Shown: positions 23,401 through 34,135 of the stretch, one piece after another
Position numbering within the stretch: position 1 is the first letter of the stretch
How the letters are laid out: each line of letters begins with the position of its first letter
The notes under the pieces: generated by a model
Databases searched by the model: none
Seen by the model: only the letters and a program-made list of their open reading frames with translations
What the model was told of the DNA's origin: nothing
From: Cyclospora cayetanensis
Taxonomy: Eukaryota; Apicomplexa; Conoidasida; Eucoccidiorida; Eimeriidae
Direction: 5' to 3'
DNA length: 48,350 nt
NCBI RefSeq assembly: GCF_002999335.1
Contig: NW_020312193.1
Span: 1 to 48,350, forward strand
Position numbers and translations under genes: made by a program

Positions 23401-23947
23401 ATTGCTCAAAGGTGTGGAAGGCCCGATAGACAGGGCCACGGGAAAGACCAAATGTTACCGCAAGAATATAGCGAAAGCTTTGTGGTTCTCTTTCATCCCT
23501 TTGCTCATACAAGCTTTTAAATGCATTTTTAGAACCAATGACACTCAGAGAGTTGTATTAACCGGCATATTAACCCCTCGCCCTGTGCCGTAGCCGGTTA
23601 TGAGGCACCGACCGCTGGTGCGGAGGGGCTCCATTGGTCTGAGCCATTTACGGAGGGCACTGCGCTGCAATCCTTTTAGAAGTTATTCGAAGGCTTTGCT
23701 TCATGCAACAGTTTGTCTGTGATGCATAGTCGCCCGCTGTAAGCTCTTGCGGCCAGTGGGCATATATCGCGGGCTGTTGCTCGGCAAGGGCCGTAGAGAC
23801 ACAGGGAAACTCGAGAACCAAGTAGCAGCCGGACCAAAGGAAGAAAGGCGTCAACGAGGAGGCCTAATAAGGCGCTGCAGCCGGGGGGCCTCATTGCGAG
23901 GGCAGCAGACGGGGGAGCCAACGGCTGATTGAAGCGGCCGGTAGGTG
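20498..23947. other. mostly unassigned region
   Basis: Apart from the possible minus-strand exon at 20694-20979 there is no gene I can support. On the plus strand, two short stretches can be joined by good splice sites (ending CAG|GTGGGT at about 21173 and starting ACAG|GCCGAA at about 21352), but the product is short and unrecognised. Other contents are GCATGC clusters at 20976-21012, a G-rich run near 21556-21572, and moderately AT-rich sequence from 22600 to 23640. Confidence 0.35.
20694..20979 (-). CDS. possible orphan exon of an unidentified minus-strand gene
   Basis: Reading on the minus strand, an acceptor-like TGCATGCAG just right of 20980 is followed by an open stretch with balanced composition (TRQYVPPRPEEVLKRCPK, NIVKTPETMRVFKSL, LPRLPYYSPVADAARAKN) that ends at a good donor, GTAAGC, at about 20693. 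No flanking exon was convincingly linked, although minus-strand frames at 21594-21998 and 22193-22606 also look somewhat protein-like. No family recognised. Confidence 0.3.
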
Positions 23948-26900
23948 ATGATGCACAGCAGCAAGACGGAAGATGCCGGAGAAACGGCTTTTTCTCCCTC
24001 CTCCCCACCTCATGGAGGTGCCATGGAAGCTGTCGTAGATCTGCCCGAGGCGGCCTTCAAGCAACGCCACGCAAAGAATAGCCGAGAGAACTGCTTTGGA
24101 CGCAAGATGCTATCAGGGCTGTGTCAAAAATGCGGGGTGAACTATGAGGGGTGCGAACTGCGCTGTCAGCAGTTCCTAAGCAGAGTCAATCCATCGTGGA
24201 CCTGGAGAGAAGCTCGCTGCATCCCGCTGGGGAAGGACACCTTGAGAAAGATGAAGCAAACCTTCTGGCTCTCTCGGATAGTGCGTCTTGGACCTGTGTT
24301 GCAGTTGATTAGGGAGTGCGTTAGGGGTCTCTAGCAACCCCATTTTCTAAATGATAAAGGATATCCCGCTGAAAGATGGATGGGGAACTTTGAAGTGCCC
24401 TCGCTGAGCTGTGTGGACTCGTGTTATATCTCTGTGCGCCACAGCTCTTCCTACGGCTTCTTTCCCTGGTTTACTTCTTTGCCTTCCTCACCGCTTTTAA
24501 TCAGGCAAGACACACTCATCCCTAGATTGCCTCGAACGTACAAGCCACAGCACTTCTAGGCTTGGTAGATGGACACGCATTGATATCTGAAAAGCTCCAG
24601 CAAGCAGTTCCACATGGAGCAAAAGTACATGCGAGCATCCGCTATCGGAATACCTGTGCTGCCTGCTGAAAATACAGCCTACGCAGTTTGCATGCAACAA
24701 ATGAGGAGGCACAGTGCTCAACATGTTACGCGCAAAAGCCCCTCAGGACGTCCCCTGGCACTTCTACCGCGGGTGTTTGTCTGCGCTGCAGAACAAAGGC
24801 CTTATCGGGTCCGAAGGAATATCTCCAGCTGCAGATTTTGTGGCCTCAATGAAGGCTGGCTTTACGAATCTTCGGGGCTGGGAGCGCGTTAAGGCACTCC
24901 CCTCATTCTTTCTGTTTTTGCCCCCCACCGATTTTTGGCTGTCAGCCATCTCCATTTTCGGTGAGTTAGCCACGCACGCTCTGTCGATGTCATATGCCTT
25001 CGGGGTGCAGACCGATTTGTTCGAGCTGTCGTACTTCTCTCTAGAAACAAATACCCATATACATATAGATATGTATATGTGTCTCATCTCATGCCTTTCT
25101 GCACTCGGTGGCGTAACCTGCGCTCTAAAGCGTAGTGTGTGTTCGTTAGCGTCTTTTTTATCGGCTTAGTCAGCAGGTTGCTGTGTCGTCCTCCGCAGTT
25201 CTGTGAGTCAGCAGCACATTGCCAGCTTCAGACCTTTTCTGGGTGCCTCTCATTTTACGGCCTTTGGCCTTGCTTTTGTGGAGCTCTTCAGGGATGGCGG
25301 TTGCGACGGGCATCTTCATGTGTGGAGCAGCCAACGCGGGCTGGATGCTAATGTTGTGGCTTTTCCACCTTAGCCTTGTGAGCGTCGGTCAGGAGTGGTA
25401 CTTCTTAGGGTGGGAGTCGCAGCTCTTGGAAACTGGATTCCTAGCGATTTGGCTCTGTCCTTTTTGGAGTTCCTCGCGGCTGCCTCTAAGCTGGCCAACC
25501 CCCAAAGTTTGCGTGTGGGGCAGCCGCTGGCTGCTAATGCGCATAATGCTAGGGGCCGGTCTGGATAAGCTGAGGCACGACAGAGCTTGGCGAGATCTTT
25601 CGGCGCTAGACTACCACTTTGAAACCCAGCCTCTACCTACGCCTCTCGCGTGGTACTTGCACAACCAGCCGCGTTGGATGCATGTAACCGAGGCCGTGTT
25701 GTGTTTCCTGATGACCTGCGTAGCACCTTTCCTGATTCTTATTCCCCGACGCTCTTGCCGCCTGATCGGAGGGGTGTCTTTGATAGTGTACCAGCTTTTG
25801 GTTGCGCTGTCTGAGAACGCCTCCTTTGCAAGCCTCCTCACCATCGTCCCCGCAATCATGTGCCTAGACGACCGCTTTCTCTCTGGCCTCTTCTCTGTAA
25901 AGACTTTGGAGAGAATGAAAGAAGTCACAAAGGGGCCTGCAGGAACGTGGTCTTGCCCATTAAAGCAGGGGTGGCCCCTTGATGCTCGTCTGAAATCGCG
26001 CGAGACTCTTGACGACTCAGAGGATCAAGCTCTATTGGGGCCTGACGCACGTGAGATCCAGAAGGCACAACACTTTTTTGTGTGACAAAAAACACGGCCA
26101 AGCCTGTGTTTGCTCGCTTACACGAGATGCCACGTCCTAACTCTTCTTCGTAGCTTAAGCAGGAAAGAGATACGCATGACGGGGTGCTGTCTGGTGCGAA
26201 TGCGTAGGGGAAAAGGAGCAGGTTAGCTTGGAGAGCGAAAAGAAAGAACGGTCTTGCTGTTGTTGGTACTGGCCCGACTTTGTCGCACTCGTCAAGCGGA
26301 GCAAATTGCCCAAGGGGACCGTCGATGCCATGCGTCGGCATATTTCCAAGCGATGGTGGAAGGTGGTTACTGAAATAGTTATTGCGGGAGCCATCATCAC
26401 TTGCGCCTGGCGTCTATCGGAGTTCGAGACATACGCGGTCTGGGAGGTCATTAGCCAGTTCTTTTTAGTGCTCCTCCAAGCGTCCTTTTCTGCATTTGTT
26501 GCCCAAACCAAGGCATCCTACATCTTTACGGAGCTTGTTCTGTCGTTTGCCGTCTTTATGAGCTTCAACAATCTCTTCGCATACGGCCCAGAGGTCTGGA
26601 GCGTCTGGCTCACATCTTGCGTCGTTGCAGTGCTGGTGATCTTTTCGTATTCCACTTTAAAGAACGCAGCGCTAGTCACGAAACTCCACGTTGAGGTGCT
26701 CTTGCTAGTCCTCCTCATCGTTCTGTCTGTTCCAGTGGTCGCAAACCTTCTCTCCCCTCATCAGGTACGTTCCAGTAGACACGTGCTAATGCTGAGGATC
26801 GTCCACGGCCTCTCGAACCTGCTTCTACCCGCTGCAGCAAACGGATTTGAGGGGGGCGGCCACGATCCAAGCGGTAGTGTGCGTGACGATTGTGTAGGTT

Positions 26901-28876
26901 TCGAACGTCAACTACGATCCTTTCCATATTGTTAACACGTACGGGGCCTTAGGCACTGTCCACAGGGTAAGTTTCCTTGTTCCTTCAAAATCAAACAGCT
27001 TCCATCATCTCAAGTTCGCAGCGCAATGGTTCACGCCATTAGAACAAAAACTCAGCCTCCGTACACTTCTTGAGTCTCTTAGCCAGGTACACGACAACGA
27101 AGCCGCCTGCTTACCCTCATTCAAGACCAAGATTCGCTGTATTTTCTGTTGCCCAGAAACGATACGAACTCATTGTGCAAGGCACGGATGACAGCACTGT
27201 GGTACGGCAGGCTTGTTTCAACAACCACTCGGTTGCAACCCCCCGGTTCCTTCCCTGGTCGCTTCTACGCGCTCCACTACGCTGATGCGAGCATCTACAT
27301 GCGACTTTTCTCGAATTTCGCAGGATAGTAGAACAGTGTGGAAAGATTATGAATTTCATTGCAAACCGACAAAACTGAAGCGGCGCCCTTGTTTCGATGC
27401 CCCCTACCACCACCGTCTCGACTGGCTCATGGTAAGTGAACACTCAGCAGCACTGAGCAGGTGTGCCTCCCCAGGCTCTGACACGTGCATGCCTAAACAT
27501 GGAGCTACCTCGGTGATTGGCTGCCCGCAGAGTCTACTCCCCACGGAAGACAAACAAGCTTCTATGGCTCGCCATCAGTGGTTTCAACAATTTCTTAAGA
27601 AACTCCTGCAGGTGCGCCCTTTTATCTTGACGGCTGCGCCAAAGCTTCTGCCAGTATGGCTGCTTAACAGGGCCTCCGCCAGGGGTATACCTCAGAGGCG
27701 GAGGGCTGTCTTGTGCATCGAGGCTTGTTCGTGTGTGTGTGTGCTCCCTTCCAGAACAACTTGACGGTCTCAAAACTACTGCACCGCAATCCTTTTGCTG
27801 GGAAGGAGCCACCAGCGCACATTCGCGTCCTCAAAGCACACTACCGGTTTACAAGCTCTACAGTCTACGGTCCAATGTCAGAGGGTAAGAGATTTCTTGC
27901 TTCAGCAGGACTGTCCTTCCTGCCTGCGCTACCCGAATTCAGGCAAGACCCTTCTACGCCCGATCAGTATAATCCTATTAGGCTGTGCATGCTTGTTCGC
28001 TCTACTCTTTAAAATGCTTTGCGTGCAGGACCTTGGTGGGAGATAGACAAAAGCTCAACAGTAGTCTTTGTAGAGCCAAATGAAGTGCCTGGATGGCAGG
28101 CGCATTTGGAAAGGGTACTTGAAACTCGGGCAAAGCGTCAGCGGGAAGAAGAGGAAAAAGCAAAGGCAGCTGAAGAAGCGCTTCGCCGGAAAGAAGAAGA
28201 GAAAGAGCTTAAAAAGCGCCTTGAAGCCGCAAAGAAAGCAGCAGAGGAGCTCAAGAAGAAGCAAGAGCAGGCTGAGGAAAAGCGACGAGAAGCAGAAGCT
28301 CGCCACAAAGCACAGGAGGAAGAGAGAGCCAAGGCCGCTAAACAAGAGGAGGAAAAACAACGAAAGGAAGCAGAGAGAAAAGCTGAGGAGGAAAAGCGGC
28401 GCAGAGCAGCAGAAGAAGAGGCAGCAAAGAAGGCGGAAGAAGAAGCAAAGGCCCGTGCTGAGGCCGAGAGGCTAAAAAGGGAGAAAGAGCAGAAGGAGGC
28501 AGAGGAGAGGGAGAAGGCAGAGCGAGCAATAGCACAACAAGAGGAGAAGCGGAAGAGAGAAGAAAGAGAGCAGCAAAGACGGGCGGCAGAGGAAGAAAAG
28601 GCCCGAAAAGAAAAACTGCAGCGCGAAGCGGAGAAGAAGAGACATGAGGAGGAGGCCAAGGAGGCAGCTAAACGACAAGAGGAGGCAAAGCTCAGGGAAC
28701 AACAGGCAAAGAAAGAGGCGGAGGAGCTCGCAAAGAGGGAAGCAGAGTTGGAAGCACAGCGTCAGAAGCGTCGCCAGCTTGTCGAGTCTCTGTTGAAGCA
28801 TCCTGTAGGGGGAGTGCCGCTCAGAGAGGCCCCTCACCTCTCCAAAAGAGGCCGCCGCCACAGAGCGCAACAGTAG
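23948..28876 (+). CDS. LMF1: lipase maturation factor family protein with long coiled-coil tail
   Basis: Polytopic ER membrane protein of the lipase maturation factor family, which in animals helps fold dimeric lipases. Exon model: 23948-24280, 24747-24960, 25292-26079, 26222-26764, 26898-26966, 27157-27201, 27324-27431, 27531-27611, 27755-27884 and 28029-28876. The total is 3,159 nt, or 1,052 codons plus stop, with all phases closing. Landmarks: TFWLSRI near residue 105, QNKGLIGSEGI, LVSVGQEWYFLGWESQLLE, GLDKLRHDRAWRDL, DYHFETQPLPTPLAWYLH, VPVVANLLSPHQ, YDPFHIVNTYGALG, YELIVQGT, DYEFHCKPTKLKRRPC, PYHHRLDWLM, NPFAGKEPP and a short WWEI. Several hydrophobic helices span exons 3 and 4. From about 28130 to 28800 it continues into some 225 residues of Glu/Lys/Arg/Ala coiled coil not found in animal LMF1/LMF2. 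The least certain junctions are exon 1/2 and exon 3/4. The symbol denotes the family; orthology to LMF1 versus LMF2 is not resolved. Confidence 0.92.
28130..28800 (+). other. GA-rich segment encoding the E/K/R coiled-coil tail of the LMF gene
   Basis: Purine-dominated coding sequence encodes heptad-like AEEEKARKEK/ELKKRLEAAKKAAEELKK-type sequence for more than 200 residues. It starts soon after VEPNEVPGWQAHLERVLE and ends before QKRRQLVESLLKHP and a basic C-terminus. Composition differs sharply from the upstream membrane domain exons. Confidence 0.9.
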
Positions 28877-29598
28877 GCTTTTTGGTTAAAAAAAGCGATT
28901 CACAATTGCGTTGCCTATTGGTTTTGCATGGGGAAAGCAGACGAGCGCACTGCGTAGCAGCAGCAAGTGCTGCTTTACCTTGCGGTGCTGTATTTTGCGT
29001 GACAACATTCCCCAAAAGGGGAGTGCTTTTCCTTATGGAACCTCTCAAAAGGAGGCTTGTAAGAGAGTGCCTCGGTGCTCGTTGTGTACAGTACAGGCAG
29101 CCTTTAGGCTGTACTCTTCGAGTGCCATGACACTGTTGCGTATTTAATTTTGCATAGACTATGGGCCCCCCAAGGATATTTACGCTGTCAGCTTGCTGCT
29201 GAGAGGTGTGATTAGCGCGCACACGCGGCGTTTTAGCTAGATTTGGCATCCGCAGTGCTGGCCGACTCATAGGCTGGCTGCAGCACATTGCTGAAAAGGA
29301 ATGGAGCTGACAGGCAGCTAAGAGATGCGTTGCTGTACAGATTTCGAGGCAATCCCAGCGTCCCTGTAGGCCATAACCCGGTCTTCTTCACAGCAGCCGA
29401 AGGGGGGCTGCTGTAGAGAAGACGCCTATTGATAAGCAGTCAACCGAGCGGTACGTTAGCGCTACATGAGGCGAGGCCCTTCACTACGTTATGCTGTTTT
29501 GTGTAGCCTTGAAATGTTTTAATGGGGGTAGGAAGAAACGCGCGATTGAGACATTGGAAACACCAGTTGCGGTTTCATACGTGGCATATCTGCCAAAT
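28877..29598. other. convergent intergenic region
   Basis: About 0.7 kb lies between the LMF stop and the EXO1 stop on the opposite strand. No gene or obvious terminator structure was recognised; both 3' UTRs are expected here. Confidence 0.5.
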
Positions 29599-32500
29599 TC
29601 AAAGAAGCCGTTGCTTCTTGTGGTTGTCCTCTAGAAATCGAATGCTAAGGGCTGCGGATGAAGCCTGTGTATCGTCTGCCTTAAGAAATCCGACAGACTT
29701 TCGCTTCTCTGAGGGCGGTCCATCCGCTGGTGAGTCGCCCTTCTTCCCTCCCGGAGTTGTGGAAGGAGGTATACAGCTATCGGCAGCGGAGCTCATTGTG
29801 CCTATTGAGGCGTTCGTAGAGGAAAACGGAAGGGCGGGCTGCTTCGCAGAAAAGAGGAGTTTCGTGCGGTGCGCAAACCGCGTTTTGGTTATCACATCTC
29901 TTCGGCCAGTTGCTGAGATCCTATTTTCCTTCGCGCCACTTGTCTCCCACTTAAAAGCAAACTGTGAAAGGCTACAAGCGACTGAAGCCACGGCGCTCTC
30001 CTGAGTGCTGCTTGCTGTGTCTGCTTCCGTCGAGTCCGTAGGCGTCTCGCTGAATTCGCGTGGCGTGTCCTCTCTGCAGCTTGCTAAATTGGAGCCTGAA
30101 AGTGCCTCAGCTGGCTGGGGTTTAATGTCTGTGGCAAGCGCAGCCTTAGTGACTACCTGGAAGCCTTGGGGCGTCATGTCCTGTAATAGCCGCTTTGCTG
30201 CACTAACGCTTGCAGCGGATTTATCGGCAGTCGTGGTGCTCTTGTTGCTGCTGGATGCATGCGTAGGAAGAGCAGCAAATGCATCTAACTGCAAGACTGC
30301 CTCTTGAGTGCATGCGCTAGGAGGAGCTCTATCGATTTGGGAAGGCGGGGCCTCATCGTTCCGAGGCGCGGCGATACGCACAGTATACCCTGTGGACTTG
30401 TGTGTAGGCTTGTCAGCCACAGCTTTTTTCGTGCTTTCCGTTACAGCCGACAAGACAGCTTCTTTCGCAGCCTGCACTGCTGCCTGACTACGGAGGGCTG
30501 CCTCCTTGTTGGCTACTGCCTGTGCTTTGAGCTGTTGCGCCTCAAGGCCGTTGAAGGCTCTGTGTTGGCATTCCCTGATGAGCTCGCACTCCGCGGGGGA
30601 CAGCTGGGTATAGCACAAGCACGCATGCCAGGCAACATTCCCTCGTTTCTTTTCAATCAGGCCGAGCCACCACGCGTGAGGGGAGACTATGAAAGCCAGT
30701 GGCTGCTTGATTTTTAGCATCTTACGGCTGTGTTGCGGGGTGCACCAGTGCGGGGGTCAATAAGCCCGCTGGCGATCTCGATGGCGCGCTCGTTCTTCTC
30801 CTCGACAGTATCGATACCTATCCCTTTTTCCTGCGTTCAGGACATGCAGCAGCCTTGAGATCTCACAACCAGTCGCACCGACTTGGATCAAGGAATGCGT
30901 CTGCAGCGATTGAGGCCGTGAGAAGTCGATTGGGCTTCCAGGTGCCAACACAGCAGGCAGGCGTCTGACGAAGTCTCCCTATCCGGCCTCTCCCCCACCT
31001 GTGCCCCGTCGGAGCAGATAAGCACAACACGCTGGGATTTCGGATCGAACACTTTGTGGTGCAGGAAGGTTTGCTCCGCCTGGATATGACCAAGAACAAC
31101 TTCTTCCTTCCCCTGAGTTCCAGCAGCGGCAGCGGCAGCAGACAGCCACAGTGAAACCGCTGCGGGAACGGCATCGACGAGACAGCGCAGCGCCTCGACT
31201 GCCCCCAGACCACTCGCAAAAAAGACGGAGGAGGCCTCACCGCGGGGAACCGTGTAGACCACTTCTTATCCCGACATAAAAACTCAAGAACACGTTTCAG
31301 CGTTCGGAGTTGCGTGACGAGGCGGCACGCCGTGGCGACACCCATGCCCTGCAACGCGCAGGCAGACACGGCTCCGCCGCCATGCCGCAGTGAGATCCAG
31401 GCCTTATCAGCTATCTGAAAAGGCCCTCCGGGAGACGTCTGTCACGGACGATCTCATTCACCAGAAAAAAAACTCACGTTGATGTGCACGTTGTTGGTGT
31501 AGTCGCAGCCTCCGAGGACGCACATGGCAACGAACTGCTCGTGGCTCAGTCCCTTCAAGGAACGGAGCAGTTCCTGCGGGAGGTAGGAGAGAGGAAGAGA
31601 GAAAGCAAGCGCGCATGTATGTATACACGCCGAGCCGCGGCCGACGCGTCGGGAGGGAGGAACGCCTCTAGACAGCAGTTCCTTGTTGCAAAAAGCACGA
31701 AACGAAGACGACCTCTAGAGGGAGGTCTATTCTTCCGCACTGTCTGGTGGCATATCACATGCCTGCTGCTTGGAAGTCTTAGGCAGGGCCCGCAGAAGCT
31801 CGGGTTGGTCGTTCTCGTCTTGCAGGAAAGGGAGTTGAATCACGTCACACTTCCCCTCCTTGTCCATCTTGAGCATTACGCGTTTGCACCCGTATGCCAA
31901 GAGGTCGCTATCTTCCGAAATAGCGCTGTGCTGAGCGAGAAAAACCAACAGTCGCAAGTCACAGCGGCTGTTATCCCCTCCCTCCAGGAGGCGCATGCAT
32001 CCACGAAGAGGACACGCCTATTGCAGAGAGGCTGGGCACCGCGTGGCAAGGAGAGAGAGAGAGACCTTCTGACACAGGCAACACGATAAGCCCGCAGGCG
32101 AGACGCATATATCAAGAAAAGCGAGAGGCACAGAGGGAAAATATTCACGCACTATTTGATTTGTGCGAGAAAGATAGGCGAGCTGGGCGTCTGCCTCAAA
32201 CGGTGCCACAATACAGCGAACTCCCAGCTCTCTACAGGCCGCGATGACCTTATCCACCTGCGCAAAGACGGTTTGCACTGCGAAGAAGACTGATGAGCGA
32301 AGATTCTATTCTCGAAGCAAGAGATGCGCTTCAGAGGGCAGCAGCAGCAGCAGCAATTGGGACGGAATCTCAGTTAGAGACGCATTAGATAAGCGGCGGC
32401 AGCGGAAAGAGCTGCGTCGAAGACAGACAGCTCCTTCGCATCCAAATCGCTTGCTGCGAGCGACATTGTAGCATAGCAAGAGAGAGCCTTGCAGCGCCTA

Positions 32501-34135
32501 CCATTGCAGGTGTAATGGAAATGCTCTGTGAGCACTTGGACATCAATTCCTAAGGGCAGCATTTCCATTCCCCCCACCGCAAAACAGACTGACAGAGAGC
32601 AAGGCATCAAGACTATCCCAAGCTCAATCAGCACGGACGTGAGGCTTCCAGAGGATCTTCCGCCGAGTATGTGGCAACAGTCAGTAGTGCTGTCCTATAC
32701 TCAGACTCCGCAAAAAGGTTTCTACAGAGGAAACGACACGGGAGGCTGATGCGTGCCTTGTAATCGACAGGCAAGTTTTGCCGTTTACGCTGCAGCAGTT
32801 CCAAGGCTTCCTGGCGCGCGGCCTCTCGCCGTCTGAGTCATCTCAGCACGACACACAATGCAGTTATTGCGGGAAATGCTAAAGATCCGACGGCTCATGT
32901 TCGCTTCATTCGCTCTGCTGCTGCTGCTATGCATGCCGTCCCTGCGCTGGCTACGCTTAACGCCTCACCGTCTGCGCTTTTCATCTTCCCCCGATTTAAC
33001 GTCGATGCGGCTGCCGTCGAAGACTGAAGCGAGCACGGAGGGTAATAACACACAAAGCGGAAACAAAGTGCAGCTACTTTGACAGGGTATGGCCACTGAA
33101 AGAGACTCGGCTGGCAAAGCCTTGCAGCTGGCGGCTGCTAACGGCCTGAGACGCAGCTAGCCGATCTGCCGTCGCTGGAACCGACTTATAAGGAATTGCG
33201 ATCCGTCGAATCGCCGCTTGACTCCGCATGCGAAATCAAGTGCTGCAAGAATGCAGCCTCACCAATGAGTGGTGTAACTTCATAAAACCGCAGAAGGGAG
33301 ACCATGGAAATGAAAAAGCGAAGGAATCTGCAAGAGCCAAGAGACAACACACGAAGGCACGTGGGGGGAACGCGAAGGGCAATCCCTGAATTCCACTGCC
33401 TTTTCTTCTCCACCTTCGTATTCAGAGCAGCTCAGCACGAATCGCAAGAAGCATCAGCCTAGGATGAGACCTTCAAAGCTCTGCCAAGCCAAAGGAAAGA
33501 ATGTACTTGTCGGTCTCTCGCCCCTCTACGAGTTCCACGGCGCATGCGGCTGCTCCACGATGCATCCAGCACATGGCATCCACCCCAATTACATGGCCTT
33601 TGCAGCTGTACAGACAGAGGAGAGGCACACAAAACCACAGCCGGGCAGCACCAGGCCGTGCAATGAGAAGAAGGCAACTGAGGCTGAAGAAGGGCAAGGG
33701 GTGGACGGGGAGGGGGGGATAAGGGGGATGACGAAAGGAATGGCGGTAAGACAAACTCCTCGACATGGCCAGTTGACGTGATGGGCTTCAGAAATTGCTG
33801 CACAATGAACAGAACACTCGATGACGCATGCAGCGGATGACTGAAACCAAGGTATTCAGAGCAACAACTGAGTGCAATCACAACGCAGGGTGCCCCTGCA
33901 CTGGTCCCTTCATGCACGAAGGAAGCAGTTCAGGCTTCTGCTAGGCACGCACTCCCATCAATCTCTACGACAGGGGTGGCGGCCTCACATAGAAAATGTA
34001 AACGCTCTCACTCTCTATGGGGTTTCGTTAGCGAAAACAGGCAAGTTGAGTAGCTTGTCAGAGACTTTCTGCAGCTTTTTGTGATATCTTTCTTAAAGGG
34101 AGCTGGGGACTCACAAGGAGATTTGTGATTCCCAT
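29599..34135 (-). CDS. EXO1: exonuclease 1 (XPG/Rad2 family 5'-3' nuclease)
   Basis: Structure-specific 5'-3' exonuclease/flap endonuclease acting in mismatch repair and DNA end resection. Exons on the minus strand: 34135-34115 (MGITNLL), 33797-33753, 33605-33507, 33327-33263, 33023-32969, 32832-32789, 32549-32502, 32277-32153, 31930 to about 31844, 31573-31478, 31348-31241, 31112-30999, 30830-30726 and 30603-29599. The XPG N-terminal landmarks [26 protein letters not shown] and LIVFDG are present, as are the XPG-I motifs [14 protein letters not shown] and [19 protein letters not shown], the helix-hairpin-helix [21 protein letters not shown] and [17 protein letters not shown] follow. The acidic metal-binding residues of the family are all visible. 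Two junctions are open: exon 2 to 3 needs either a weak donor at 33732 or an unusual splice, and the end of exon 9 could extend to about 31820. The 334-residue last exon is Ala/Ser/Thr-rich and not conserved, the usual place for partner-binding sites. About 670-680 residues in total. Confidence 0.92.

Noticed and set aside
28055..28870. Ser/Leu-rich minus-strand frames opposite the LMF tail
   Set aside because: They are shadows of the GA-rich coiled-coil coding sequence on the plus strand.
30757..30990. Apparent frameshift in EXO1, with an alternative frame reading [16 protein letters not shown]
   Set aside because: The canonical junction CACAG|GTGGGG (30998) to GAACGCAG|GAAAAA (30830) joins SDGAQ to [15 protein letters not shown] in phase and reproduces the family spacing, so this stretch is simply intron.
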